25,653 bases of DNA, taken from Pelargonium cotyledonis (taxonomy: Eukaryota > Streptophyta > Magnoliopsida > Geraniales > Geraniaceae). The notes below the pieces were generated by a model that was not told the origin of the DNA, made no database searches, and saw nothing but the letters and a program-made list of their open reading frames with translations. The DNA lies in assembly GCA_036897625.1 (NCBI GenBank), contig JAYMTA010000652.1, positions 1 through 25,653 on the forward strand, read 5' to 3'. Both the position numbers and the translations under genes were made by a program. This document shows positions 1-10,104 of the stretch, in pieces; position 1 is the stretch's first letter; every line of letters begins with the position of its first letter.

Positions 1-18
1 TTTGGTTTTGCGGTGTCC

Positions 19-91
19 AATTATTTAAAGTAGATGGTTAGAGTACAGACCCGACAACATAGATGACAAAGGTTCAAGTTCTGTAATAGTA
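19..91 (+). pseudogene. Degenerate tRNA-like element, identity unclear
   Basis: A D-loop-like stretch GATGGTTAGAGTA (33-45) and a T-loop-like GGTTCAAGTTC (71-81) lie at the spacing expected for G18-G19 and T54-C56 of one tRNA beginning near 19. The T-stem AAAGG/TCTGT pairs at four of five positions counting G-T. The loop where an anticodon would lie reads CCGACAA, giving GAC (Val) at 53-55, but the nearly invariant T33 is a C and the flanking anticodon stem does not pair. The acceptor arms do not match. The D-loop wording recalls organellar Met tRNAs. It is best read as a tRNA relic or a chance mimic. Confidence 0.33.
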
Positions 92-1442
92 ATTAAAGTA
101 CTCCCCCTTGGTCCAGGCAAAGCTAGCCCGGTACCATAGACTTTAGGAAAACGGATATATTTAAGGCTTGATTTTAGAGCTTATCTCAGAGCCTCCCTAC
201 TCTTTTGTGCATATTTAAACTAATATTCTAGAAACTAGAAATAGCAGCTTTGTGTAACCCAGTATAGCGATTTACGGACGAAAAGAATGCCCTTGCTAAC
301 TCTAAATAACCTTCTTTGTTAAAGAAGTCTAAAATTAGAATCTTCAAAGAACCGTCTTGATTTTAATTAAATTAAGGGGTCCTCCACCGAATTTCTTGAC
401 AAGACATCCTTTTTCGTTTTCAATTTTTTCTTAGTAGAGAAGACAGAATAGTTCTTAGATAAATTCTGTAATCCTAAGTGATTTTAATACCCAGGTTTCC
501 TGTTCTCGTTTTTTAATTCCAAAGTTATAAGACAGGCTCCTTGTTGTTATCGATTACCCATCCCTTCTAGCTTCTTAGAAAATCTAGAGTACTCTTTCAT
601 TTTGAGACAGAAACTCCGGTTCTAGACGATAGCTAAGGAGAATACCCTGACTGATTGTGATTGTTACCTTTCCTAACTTCGAAAGTACTAAAAGTTTAAC
701 ACAGCTACTAAGACAATGTCAGAGTTCAAGTGGCACAAATACAATAAGTACAATAAGACAGAAGTTATAGCACAAGAAGAGCCCGATCAAGATACTAAAA
801 GAGTTTAGTTTTCCTTTGCAGTATCCACCAAGATTAAGAAAATTGTTAAAGTTCCCATTTACCCGGATTCTTTTTGTAATTCTGTACACTTTGTATTTCA
901 TTGTTTGCATTAAATTGAATTTGCTTAAGCGTCTATTTCAGTAGACACTTTAGTCAATGAGTCCCATACAGTGTTCTTCTATTGAAATCCATTCCGGCAA
1001 GAATTCAAATCGACTGGATCAGAATGGGAAAAAGTCTAAGCATTCCGGTGAAGAAAGTTTTGCAAATATTTTTTACTCTACGCCCCTAAGCGCGCCCTTT
1101 ACCTAGTTAAATGATTTATCATAGATATATGTTTGTTTAATAATTTGCTCCCAAAACTCTATTCATTCCAGTTTTTTGTAATTGCTGGATAAACAAGTGA
1201 TACGAAGTAGTAGTCAGGGTATCCGGATATGGGAATGCTTTACAACTTTTCTTTTATATTCTATATCAAATTCACAAAGTGTGTGTTTATCGCTCTTGCT
1301 TTGAATGAATACAAGTATAGGTTTTCTTTATTTTACAAAAATTAGAGTCTATTCGTATCGATTTTACTAAGTATTTCGCTCGGGGACGAGAGGTCTATAA
1401 ATCTAAGGTGTATAGTGGATTTTGAGCTTCTGTGAGTTAGGA
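92..1442. other. AT-rich spacer, no supported gene
   Basis: No reading frame on either strand passes about 65 codons, and no rRNA or tRNA could be recognised. A 63-codon frame on the minus strand (719-910) has a basic N-terminus and a hydrophobic tail, which is what random AT-rich DNA readily yields. A purine-rich tract begins near 1440. Confidence 0.6.
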
Positions 1443-1652
1443 ATGACAAAGTCTATAAATGAGAACCTTATATCAAATCTTCGCGCGAATCGTAGGAATT
1501 TTACAAGAGGGACAGAAAGAACAAGACTACCGGGAGACGGGATACCTATAAGAGAGAGAGGGAATACTAATACCCCAAGAAAGAGTACAACAGGAATTAC
1601 TAAGAGTCAAACTATCAATACAGGTAAGAAAAGTCCAGCTAGAAACAAGTGA
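1443..1652 (+). CDS. Small basic ORF, faint resemblance to ribosomal protein S12 N-terminus
   Basis: This 69-codon frame starts at ATG 1443; an in-frame TTG lies 21 bases upstream at 1422. The product is very basic and rich in Arg, Lys, Thr and Asn. Residues from about 9 to 55 can be laid against the start of organellar S12: an LI..N.R...RN.T segment, then a G.P.R element, then TNTPRK where S12 has the conserved T.TPKKPNSA. The match needs a two-residue insertion and loses PNSA, and the conserved second half of S12 (the GHNLQEHS and KDLPG regions) is absent from the downstream DNA. The family normally has about 123 residues. The tract is purine-rich, which by itself favours Arg, Lys, Glu and Gly codons, so composition alone could produce the likeness. 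No ribosome binding site or neighbouring nad3 or rps7 is visible. This is a speculative assignment. Confidence 0.15.
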   Translation: MTKSINENLISNLRANRRNFTRGTERTRLPGDGIPIRERGNTNTPRKSTTGITKSQTINTGKKSPARNK

Positions 1653-3790
1653 CTCGTATTTTCAAGAAAAGACTATCAATTACAGGACAGTTATTAATAT
1701 AAATAAAAGAGCTAGCTACAGGGGAAGTCAAAATTCTTACCTACGAATAGGGCTTAAACCTTTGTAGTTTTGTGATAGGTGCTCCATTGGGTTAAAATAC
1801 ACGTACTACACTTAACTTAATTTATTATACCTAGGAATCTTCCGACTTTTACTTTTACTGAAAGTGACCACTTTATTTAAGACTCTAAGGATCCAATTGT
1901 AGATTAAAGTTTGGTTATATCTTTTTTACAAAAGCAAAAGACCGATGACTATATCCAATTTATAAAAAACTACTAGAGTTTACTTTGGTTCTAATATCTT
2001 AAAAAAGAAAACTTCTTACCCTAATTTCAAAAGCTCTGTAGCTATTAACCAGCCGTTCCCTCACTCCAAGTAAAGAGGGCGCCGCGTACACGCGATATAA
2101 AGCTAGGACATAGAAAAGCGGGATTTGTTTTTCAGTCTTTATGACGGGCTTATGTATGAGAGACTCAAAGGCTGAGGGTATTAGTAACTGCTTTCAATAC
2201 ACAATGTAGACAAGCAAAATTACGATTTGTATATTTAAAAGTTCGTCTTGTGGCTTTCCCTTCGAAAAACTGAAAGCAAACTTTAATTTCTTTCTTTTCC
2301 CAGAGAGGGCCTATCTATTTCAAACTTTTTAAGTTCCGTAGTAAGCACGAGTTTATAATGGCATGGGCACAATAACGAGAGAATTGCTTAATACTAAAGT
2401 ATTTTTAGAGTTGTTAGTCGTAATTGTTTTTTTGCTAACATTCCAAAAATTTAAAAAGCTAGTTGGTTTAATAGACAGGCATTCCATAGTTTATCCTAGG
2501 ATTTCTTGGATTTATTTAGGAATTTGCTCCATATAGTTTAGTAGTTTACAGTTACTAGACATAGGCCTAAATCTCATCATTTATTTAGTCTTTAGGGCCT
2601 TTCTCTTTTTCCATTTTCATCTGGTTTTCGCTCAACCTGTTTGTGTTATCCGTTAGTTTAATTAAGTTAACTGGTAACTAGTACACTTTAAAAAGGGGGT
2701 CCTAAGGGCACTTGTTTATTATAAAAGGTACCCCTTCGATTGACAATGAAAACCAAGACCAATAGTAGAGCGGAATCCCGCTACCCAAAATTACTTAGAA
2801 CTTAGTGTTACTAAATTGATTACGAGAATTGCGTCCCTTACACACTCATAAGGAAAGGAAAAGAGGATTAGTACATTTAGAGCAAAACACTCATGGGTAG
2901 AAAAAAAGAGGTATATAAAAGGATTCCTTTCACACAGATGCCTTTTGAAGAAAGTACTCTCTATCTATTGTTGTTTTAAAGTTATAAAGGGCTATATTTA
3001 CTAAGAATATAATTTTATTAAAAGCTTGTAACATTGAACCCCGGATCCGTTAAATGGGCCCGCGAGTTTTAATACGAGTACTGGGTACTATAAAAGGAGT
3101 CCCACAAGAAAGAGATTAACTTCTTACTAAATAAATTAAGTTGCATTTAGTATTTCGCCGAAGCTTTGCTAACAAAGCCCTTATATTTTCTTAAGTCAAT
3201 ATATGTATTTGTGCGCGAGAACTTAAACTTCTGAATAAGATGTGTTACCCACCCTTAACTTAAGTTAGGAGGCTCATAACCCCGGCGGTCTGAACATTCA
3301 TAGTCTAATCCTTTGTCTAATTAGGAATAACTAAAACGTATAAATTGAGTTCATTTGGCTACTTTTCAGAGCTCTCATTGTATAGTTAGCCTTTGTGTCT
3401 AAGACGGGTCACTGGAATATTCCTATATCGCTTAACTCGCTACTAGTTTGAAAACCAAGGAAGTCCCTAGTTTGTCAATTCTATGTGAACCCAATAAGGA
3501 AGGCACTCGTAAATCTAATATCGCGAGGTTCTCTTTTCTATTACTACGAATCCCATATTCATAAATGTTGTCCACTGGGCCAGACCAATCCAACTAAAAT
3601 CCCAGAAAAATCTAAACTTTTTGTTTATCAACTGTGGTTCCAATATGCTATCTGTTGCTGGAGAACCGCGATTGTTTTGCACCTAGAGTGAGACCCCGGA
3701 TACTAAAAAAAGTACTCCTTTTGACATACTTTTGCTCTCCTTTTTCTAAATTCAAACTTCTAATGAGGCGAGTAATATTTATATTTTGAA
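1653..3790. other. AT-rich spacer, no supported gene
   Basis: Short frames only. The 68-codon frame at 3485-3691 resembles no family I know. A small GC-rich island at 2078-2094 contains CGCGTACACGCG, a 4-bp stem with a TACA loop. Nothing else stands out. Confidence 0.55.
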
Positions 3791-4183
3791 TTAATAGGAT
3801 ACAATAAGTGCTATCAACATGAAGTAGTAATCAAATAAAACCCTTTTCTCTAAGTGCTCCGTATAGTTTTGTTTACCGGCTATTCCTATTGAGGTACTTT
3901 TTAAAAGACCAGAAGAACGAATTGCTTGTGCCTCAAAGGGATTCCCGTTGTTCTTGGTTGAACTCTTTTTGGAAATTGCAAACAAATTGAGGGTTTTGTA
4001 ATGTAAGTATATAATTATAGAAAGAGACTCTAGACTAACTTCTGTTTCGTAACGTCGTAACACGGTAGCTGCATATGAAGAAGGGTTGCTGTACCTACGG
4101 GGATTTACACCGAACCTATTCCTTTGTAGCCAAGTATGAGTACAATAGTATTCTATAGGTTTCCGCTTGGTTTTACTTAACAT
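3791..4183 (-). CDS. Unrecognised 130-codon ORF, probably spurious
   Basis: This is the longest open frame in the window, with an ATG at 4183-4181. The product is Ser-, Arg- and Tyr-rich with a hydrophobic C-terminal end (about residues 115-130). I see no domain, signal peptide or catalytic motif. It runs antisense to the small-subunit rRNA-like motif at 4052-4071, and antisense reading of rRNA-like DNA often leaves open frames. Its length is only slightly above the longest frame expected by chance here. No upstream ribosome binding site or partner gene was found. Confidence 0.12.
   Translation of the reverse strand: MLSKTKRKPIEYYCTHTWLQRNRFGVNPRRYSNPSSYAATVLRRYETEVSLESLSIIIYLHYKTLNLFAISKKSSTKNNGNPFEAQAIRSSGLLKSTSIGIAGKQNYTEHLEKRVLFDYYFMLIALIVSY
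4049..4096 (+). other. Motif resembling the 3' end of small-subunit rRNA
   Basis: ACGTCGTAACACGGTAGCTG (4052-4071) matches the near-universal AAGTCGTAACAAGGTAGCCG element of 16S-like rRNA helices 44/45 at 17 of 20 positions. It is followed by GAAGGGTTGCTGTACC, loosely like the GGAACCTGCGGCTGGATCACC end. About 115 bases upstream, CTCAAAGGGATTCCCG (3933-3948) recalls the CTCAAAGGAATTGACGG element, but in real rRNA those two lie roughly 570 bases apart. No other universal small-subunit landmark (530 loop, GCAACGAGCGCAAC, ACACCGCCCGT) was found nearby. At most this is an rRNA fragment; a chance match is possible. Confidence 0.22.
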
Positions 4184-6325
4184 AAAGTTTTTTATTTACT
4201 TTTTTTTTTAATTATAATATCATAACGTAAAAATTCTAAGTAGTACTGAAAATGAGGACTTGCAAGCTAAGTATCTTAAGCAGTGCATTTTATGATTTTA
4301 GTAATTATATTAAGGGTTCCTTCTAAATAAAACTATAGTAATACTTGCTTGACGGGTACCGACTGGGTTTGCACGGAGAAATAGAAATATAGGAGAGGGT
4401 TCACCCTTTTTAAGAATTATATACTTAATATAGAAAAATTCCCTGGATTTTCTTTCGTTCAGCTTAAATACAACTGCATTAAGTGCTAAATCATACAGGG
4501 TATAGAGAACTCTATAGTGCTATAAAGCCGCCTTACGAAAGGAATAAGATTCATCCTTTTAAGAAAATACCTCATATAAATCCCGTAAATGTTGACAAAC
4601 TCTATTTTTGATATACTCCGATATCTTTAATAACGGCAAGCTTTGATCCATGTTATGACTGTTAGGATAGGATTAAGCGTCTAGTAAGAAATTAAAAATT
4701 ACTTATATATATATACCGAGGTTTCAATTAAGACTATGGCAACTTACATTGTAAACACTAAATCATAAGGCTCGTGTATTAAACCCAAAAGGAGTGCTTT
4801 AGGCGCCTCCGTAGAAGAAGCACTTAGTGTAACTCTACTAAAAAAGAAATAAATACAAATATAGAATTTTTCTAAAGGGATGCTAAACAACGCGGGTCCA
4901 TTTATTACTCCTTAATTTTAAAGTCCCCTGATCGAATGCTGTGAAAAAGCCCTAGAAAGTCTTTTTAGTTATAAATTGCTAGGCTTTCTTTATTAGAGGA
5001 GTTAATTCTTGTATGTAGTCTTACTTGGTAGAGTTAAGCAAAGGGATCCTTTAATTCTGTTTTACAATTGAGTATTTATAATTTTTTTTAAGCAAGAGAG
5101 GTAGCTTCTTTGGATGCTTCTCTAGGATCCTGATTTCTTTTACTCTATATTTTTCTTTGCCATAATGCTACAGTTTTTACTTATGCTTTTATATAGTCTA
5201 TGAAGAAATGAAACTGAATATAATATAATATTCTTGGGATTCCTGTAGCAGAGTCTACGTAATATAGTTCCGCCTTAACTTTCTGTTCCTAAAATTCAGT
5301 CAAAGCTGTGTGTTGTGTATTATCAAACTGCTGACTTAAGAATTCGTCCCGAATATGAAACCTTTCTATAAAGGGTCTCTCTATTAATATAATAGTGACT
5401 CTTAAATTACGCTTGCACATTTCTTATACTTCATGACCTTTGTTTACAGTCTAATACAACTCTGTGACATCAAATCCAAACTGAAAGTAAAAAAGCTTAA
5501 TGAGAGAAGACCCTTAAAATGAAGAAGATTTCTAGCATGTATATCGGCCACAAGGATCCTACACAAAGTCAAAAGAGGTTTTTTCTATAAAGATTGACTG
5601 CCTGTCAATGTAACAACTCCAGTAACAAAAAAAGGTATCTCTCCTTTCGAAAGGTGTTATAGCGCACTACTAAAAGGGTCTAATTCTTACGCTTAGACAG
5701 GACATGACTAGCTCTTTTCAAAATAACGTACAAAGAAGTGTTAATCACAAAAATCTTATAAAGATACCTAGATAAGGGCTGCTCTCATATAGTGTGTAGT
5801 TCCCGGAAGAGTAAGAGTCTCGAGCAAAAGAGTTAAGAGATAGCATTTCTAATTATACTAATAATTTGAGTTTGACTCAGATAAGTTTAGCTGGGCTTGG
5901 TAGTATAGTAAAGCTTTCTATTCCGGGTACCCCTTTTCGAAACGCCTTTTGTCCTCTAGACCAGAATATTAATTATTACAGACTTTCTTTAATAGCAGAA
6001 TAATCCTTACTTTTTATAATTCTCTTGTGATGGAAGCTTCGTTGCCCGGGTCTATAAATAGGTATTTAACAAAAACTCTAAAATGAGAAGTAAACTTAAT
6101 TTCCTTTATACTGAATCTCAGGAAATGGGGTACTCTATAAATAAGTAGCAATTTTTATACTAAATAGTGTGTATATATGTAATAGTAAATAAAGGGGAAT
6201 TCTGAGTGGGACAGGAATATAAAGGTATAGACTCTTCTCTGCTATTTGAGATCGTAGAAATGCAGTTTGTAACGATTAAAAACCTTGTACTTGTTGTTCT
6301 TTTTCAGGGTACTCCACCGGGGATT
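4184..6325. other. AT-rich spacer with scattered short repeats
   Basis: No supported gene. It contains a 10-base T run at 4200-4209, a TA microsatellite near 4703-4716, a bulged inverted repeat at 4946-4987 (listed separately) and the perfect 12-bp palindrome CCTTTCGAAAGG at 5643-5654. All are of kinds expected in AT-rich organellar spacers. Confidence 0.5.
4946..4987 (+). repeat. Bulged stem-loop
   Basis: AAAGCC-C-TAG (4946-4955) pairs with CTAGGCTTT (4979-4987): nine base pairs with one bulged C and a 23-base AT-rich loop. It is followed by pyrimidine-rich DNA (CTTTATT). It could act as a transcript-end hairpin, but there is no upstream gene for it to serve. Confidence 0.35.
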
Positions 6326-6424
6326 GACTTCTTAGTTTCATTGAAGGGTAAAGCACCGGTTCATAAAATCCGCATCCAAGGGTTCAAGTCGTACTACACT
6401 CTGTTTAAAGGGTACTTATTTTAG
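6206..6424 (+). CDS. Unassigned 72-codon ORF overlapping a tRNA-like element
   Basis: The frame opens with GTG at 6206. Its second half reads FLVS, then P, then KIR, then GF within about 20 residues. That spacing, with one residue missing, recalls the FLVS...P...KIR.PGF block of the 49-kDa/NuoD (nad7) subunit of complex I. The match covers only a few positions and the flanking NuoD sequence is absent. The same DNA also forms the CAU tRNA-like element at 6326-6401, and the KIR..GF codons lie in its variable and T-loop region, so at least one of the two readings is coincidental. I consider the ORF spurious. Confidence 0.1.
   Translation: MGQEYKGIDSSLLFEIVEMQFVTIKNLVLVVLFQGTPPGIDFLVSLKGKAPVHKIRIQGFKSYYTLFKGYLF
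6326..6401 (+). pseudogene. Degenerate tRNA-like element with CAU anticodon (Met/Ile type)
   Basis: TA at positions 8-9 is followed by a paired D-stem GTTT/AAGC (6335-6338 with 6351-6354), a D-loop containing GGGTA, an anticodon loop TTCATAA with CAT at 6362-6364, and a T-loop GGTTCAAGTC at 6381-6390. Spacings are within about one base of canonical. GGTAAAGCACCGG is typical wording of CAU tRNAs. The anticodon stem ACCGG/AATCC does not pair at all, the T-stem pairs at two of five positions counting G-T, and the acceptor ends pair at about three of seven. It could not fold as a normal tRNA without repair. Confidence 0.4.
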
Positions 6425-7069
6425 AGTTCTGTAAGCTGGCTTAATTCAAGAAATTGCTTAGTTTTCAGGTTTAAGAGGGTAGTAATTCAATGCAAAAACT
6501 TGTTTGCTAATTTCTAGTTTCCTAAATGAAAGATTCAAGATAAATGACTTTATAAAAAGAAGGGTAACTCAAGGTAAGTGAAAGGGAAAGATCTATCTTG
6601 GTGAGGTTAGTTAGCTTGGTTTGGGTACTTCCTGAGTTATGAATTGATAAAGTTTGGCAGGGAATCCCTATAAGATACAGAGTAAGATACAGCAGATAGA
6701 GAATATAGCTTTTAAGAGGATAGAAAATCCGAGTCTAGCTAGAAAAGGTATAGCTCATAAGTGATAGGTAATGGGCTATAAGGTTTTAAACTATCCTTCT
6801 TCGAAAGAGCTTATACAGAGGTGGTATAGAATTCCCGCCAAAATACTAACATACTTAAGCTGTTAGTTAAGAGGAAACAAAGTTTAGTATTTCCGCCTTG
6901 AATTGAATACCATATTTATAGTCCCTCGCTCACAAGACTTATGGATCTATTTAAAATTGTACCTAATGTCTATATAATTGTAGGTAAAGACTAGGTATGC
7001 AATGTAATTTAACATGCTTTTTTCCTATGCTCTCAAAATAAATTTCCTTATCTGGGCTGTAACCCCCGT
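6402..7069. other. Spacer with a short tandem repeat and promoter-like string
   Basis: No gene seen. TAAGATACAG occurs twice in tandem (6671-6680 and 6683-6692). CATAAGTGA at 6756-6764 resembles the CRTA-type core of plant mitochondrial promoters, but nothing recognisable lies directly downstream on the same strand. A small hairpin CTAACA/TGTTAG lies at 6846-6866. Confidence 0.4.
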
Positions 7070-7140
7070 TTGAGCTCCGAATTGAACTTTCGGCATTCGT
7101 ATTATTAGCCAAGTGTTCTACCAACCTAGACTAAGTTCCC
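7070..7140 (-). tRNA. Degenerate tRNA, Ile-like (AAU at anticodon position)
   Basis: Read on the minus strand from 7140 it has tRNA length (71 nt): acceptor GGGAACT, TA, D-stem GTCT/GAAC (three of four pairs counting G-T), a D-loop with TTGGTA, the anticodon loop CTAATAA, and a T-region with AGTTCAA. Organellar Ile tRNAs carry CTGATAA, so this differs by one base (GAU to AAU at 7106-7104). The T-stem is perfect only in a shifted register, CCGAA/TTCGG. The acceptor 3' strand AGCTCAA pairs at four of seven positions, and the anticodon stem CTTGG/TACGA is essentially unpaired. A 10-bp palindrome TTCCCGGGAA overlaps the 5' end. It is probably a decayed trnI. Confidence 0.5.
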
Positions 7141-8263
7141 GGGAATTTCTTAGGGCCGACAACCTTAAAGTAAAGAGTAAGCTTATTATAACACTGAGGT
7201 AACCCCAGCTAAGCTCTTTTACTTAGTAAAGGATGGGCTCTTATGTTATGTTTCAAACAGTGTGGATTTGTAGCACGAAGTTTGGGGGTTAATTAAAAAA
7301 GAATTCAATATCCTGAAGAGAAAGCAAATTGATAGCAGGTAATTTGGATAGCTTTCTTATTGTACCCCCTGTTATTTAGATACGCGTTTAAATTAAGTTT
7401 CAGGATTTTTGAGTCTCTCAAATAGAGATAAATAGGTTACTTAGACTGTACTTACACTCACCAATTCTAAGATTTCTTAAGAAAATTTAGCAAGTACTCC
7501 CATTTATTTTCAAGGCTCTAGTTTTCCGAAGAGTTCTTGAGATTGCATTTAGTTAATATATCATATAAATATTCAAAAGGCGCTCCTAGCAGTTTTACTC
7601 ATATTAACACTACTATGAATATTCTTTTTGTTCCCTTATTTAATGCTTAGTATTAGCTTCTTGCTCAAAATAAGCAGTTACAATACAGGATGAAACCTTC
7701 TGACATCTGTAAAATACTTAATCATTAAAGCATGGACCTCTTCTTATAGAATAAAAGCCGCCTATCTATTAGCTTACCTAAAAAATATCTGACTTTGGAA
7801 ACTTTTAAGTACTAGAAATTCTTATAAATACAGAGAAGGAACAAAAGCTTTATCAAAACGACTGGTAAATAATACCTCTAATCACGGGTTACTTGTGCTC
7901 CAAAATAGAGATGGAGGCTTCATATGTTAAGCTAAGTATAGAAGCCAAATACCCAATATGAGTAATGCTAGTAAACCCAAGCCTTTCTTACACAACCCCA
8001 ATGTACGAGGGGGCACTATTTGATCGGATTCTAATAGAAAGAAAAAGGAATCTTGTTGCAGTATAAATTTAAATAAAAAAAGTACTTTATACTTTACAGC
8101 GTAATAAGTTTAAAAAGACTTCATAGAGTAATCAATTTTTGCCTTGTATAGGAATTTCAAGCAGTATAATTCTACTGACTTCCTTCGTTGAATCAAATCT
8201 TGGTACTGAAATATTTAAAGCAATATTAGAGTATATTCCACTTTTAGTTATAATTCCCCCGGA
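7141..8263. other. AT-rich spacer, nothing recognised
   Basis: Only short frames and ordinary AT-rich sequence; no structured RNA, long repeat or protein fragment was recognised. Confidence 0.5.
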
Positions 8264-8338
8264 TCCCTATTAGCTCATAAGTAGCTCTCGGCCGATTGTA
8301 AACGACTTTGAATGTTAGGTTGGATTCCTTGTCAGTAA
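8264..8338 (+). pseudogene. Degenerate tRNA-like element, Tyr-like (GUA)
   Basis: TTAGCTCA begins a D-arm. The anticodon loop reads TTGTAAA with GTA at 8298-8300, and a T-arm TTAGG-TTGGATT-CCTTG (8316-8331) pairs at four of five positions and differs from consensus GGTTCGATTCC by one base. Overall length, about 75 nt, suits a tRNA without a long variable arm, whereas bacterial-type tRNA-Tyr normally has one. The D-stem (GCTC opposite GCTC) and anticodon stem (GCCGA/CGACT) do not pair and the acceptor is poor. It is a tRNA relic at best. Confidence 0.35.
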
Positions 8339-9943
8339 GAAGACTATGTCCTTTTTTTGAACAGACTACATACTATTTCTTAGACCCGAAGTCAGGATAC
8401 TACGAACTGGAATCCCTTTATTATCTGAAAAACCCGAAACACAGGAAAAACCTCTTGACTTTATATAGCATACTCGCTTAACTTAAAAACCTCGGGGAAA
8501 TAACTGCTTTATCCCTTATTTACCCTACTTACTTTGCTAAACCTTTTTTTTTTTTTCTTAGAGACCTAAACCTGTACTCTTACCTTCATACCTGCCCTTT
8601 TGTCGCTAGAAAACGCTATAGTTATAGTAGTCTTTTCGCGGGTTCGTATATTGTATTAGTTCTACAAAAGTATATAGTATATAGAATAGTACAGTAGTTG
8701 GTGTATTAGAAAGTATAGATAAGTTGTAATTGAAAAGGAGTCTTTATAATTAGGAATTGTATTAGTAAAGCGTTTTTCTCTAATTCGATGTTCTTCTCAT
8801 TAAGAAAGGGGAGAGCCTTAGAAGATAATGAGTAAATCCTTCTTCCCAACTGTAGCGTAGGGCGGGTAATGCTGTAAGTCTTATAGATAGTTAACCTTAC
8901 ACAAATAACCAGCACCAAAAAGCGGACTTCCTTTCATACTCTTACTCCTAAGGAGCTCCCTTCTTAACCTTCTTACCTTGCCTTAGCCCCCCGAGAACAT
9001 CCTATCCAAATGTACTATATTAAGAAAATGCTTTATCCATCCAACAAATACTCATATAAACTTTCACTACGCTATAACTTCATATCGCACGGCAAGCTCT
9101 ATTTTTTGTAATAAAGTGGTGAAAGAGGAAACCAAAAAAAGCTTACTATTATTCGAGTTCTCATATCTGCATTTAGACAAATATTTTCAAACATGAAGAA
9201 CCAGAACTGACTTTTTTTACCCCGAGCCTCTTAAACCCAAGGACTCATTAATGTGATTTTTAATTTACATATTTGTTAAAAGGAGAAACTTCGAATTTCT
9301 TTGTACTCAGAGATAAGTAAAACTTTCGGAATTGTTAACAACATATCCTTTTTTTTTCCTATAGTACTTTCCCTACCGCGTTAAGCTTAGCAAGGCACTT
9401 CTTGGAGTCTTCCTCTTATTTAAAACAACATCTACTTTCGAGTTTTCACTATATAGGCACTCATTTGACATAAAAAAAAGCTTTGAAACCTATGCATGGT
9501 AATTTGCTAGCAACTGGCCCTGTTGGCTATATGAGTCATGTTTGGACAAGTTAATGTTCTGACTATGGAAAGGGTATACAAAGACATTTTCATATTACTT
9601 TTACTAGTTTTATTGGCTCTGATATTTAAAAAGCAAGATTCTTAACTAATGAGGAGAACACCAAATATAGGTACCTGAGAACTGGTTCACAGGCTTTTAA
9701 AACGAGATAAGCGCTTTCCTAAACCTGAAAAATTGCTCTTCTGGCTTGTAATTGCATAATAATACTTTTTGAATTTTGATGCCTAATAATTTTAACAAAA
9801 AGTGTTACGTTGGATTTAGACTTGTAAAGTTACAAAAAGGAAATTCTCAGTTTCACGAATGCGTAAATAATATTCATTTTCCTGTGATTGTCTGTTTAAG
9901 TGATTCTCAACCTCTAAAAATAGCATTAAGTTAACAACAAGAT
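8339..9943. other. Pyrimidine-rich spacer block
   Basis: From about 8400 to 9080 the plus strand is strongly C/T-rich, unlike the mixed sequence on both sides, and includes a 13-base T run at 8544-8556. The minus strand is correspondingly purine-rich but carries only a 70-codon unrecognised frame (8706-8918). A 7-base tandem (AGTATAT twice) lies near 8669-8683. No gene is supported. Confidence 0.45.
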
Positions 9944-10041
9944 ACGGGGTTCCCCCGATTTGAACCTTTACATGTTAAGTAAAATCGAAATGATCAAGAA
10001 AATGAGAGACAGAGAGAAAAATGCTACTTCGCTATACTCCA
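9944..10041 (-). pseudogene. Expanded, disrupted Gln-like tRNA relic
   Basis: Read on the minus strand from 10041 it starts TGGAGTATAGCGAAGTAG, nearly the plant-type mitochondrial trnQ 5' end, and resumes at ACATGTAAAGGTTCAAATC (9957-9975), the trnQ variable and T-loop segment. The D-loop to anticodon part between is replaced by unrelated pyrimidine-rich DNA, and the T-loop sits about 25 bases further out than normal. It shares the GCGA substitution (usual form GCCA) and ACATGTAAA with the Gln-like element at 18926, so the two probably have a common source. The 3' end holds a compact hairpin CGGGG-TTC-CCCCG (9945-9957) in place of the T-stem and acceptor. Confidence 0.5.
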
Positions 10042-10090
10042 CAAATATACAATACTTACGAGATTCGAGAGTCATAAAACATAACTACTC

Positions 10091-10104
10091 TACTCACTTT
10101 ACTA
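10091..10104 (-). repeat. 14-base repeat upstream of a tRNA-like element, copy 1
   Basis: TACTCACTTTACTA is identical at 10091-10104 and 18128-18141. In both places it lies upstream, in minus-strand sense, of a minus-strand tRNA-like element: 49 bases before the Gln relic at 10041 and about 10 bases before the Glu-like element at 18117. Read on the minus strand (TAGTAAAGTGAGTA) it contains AAGTGA, recalling plant mitochondrial promoter cores. A regulatory role is a guess; shared descent of the flanks is as likely. Confidence 0.35.

Noticed and set aside
719-910. 63-codon minus-strand ORF with a hydrophobic C-terminal half
   Set aside because: Length is below the chance maximum, there is no family match, and hydrophobic stretches are common in translated AT-rich DNA.
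1383-1395. GGACGAGAGGTC as the large-subunit rRNA sarcin-ricin loop
   Set aside because: Similar short strings occur at 16635 and 21050, and no neighbouring large-subunit landmark was found at any of them.
5010-5075. Possible tRNA around TTGGTAGAG
   Set aside because: A D-loop-like string is present, but no T-loop occurs at the right distance and the anticodon region is an AAAGGGATCCTTT near-palindrome.
6756-6764. CATAAGTGA as a plant-type mitochondrial promoter
   Set aside because: The motif is short and no recognisable gene or transcript start lies downstream on that strand.
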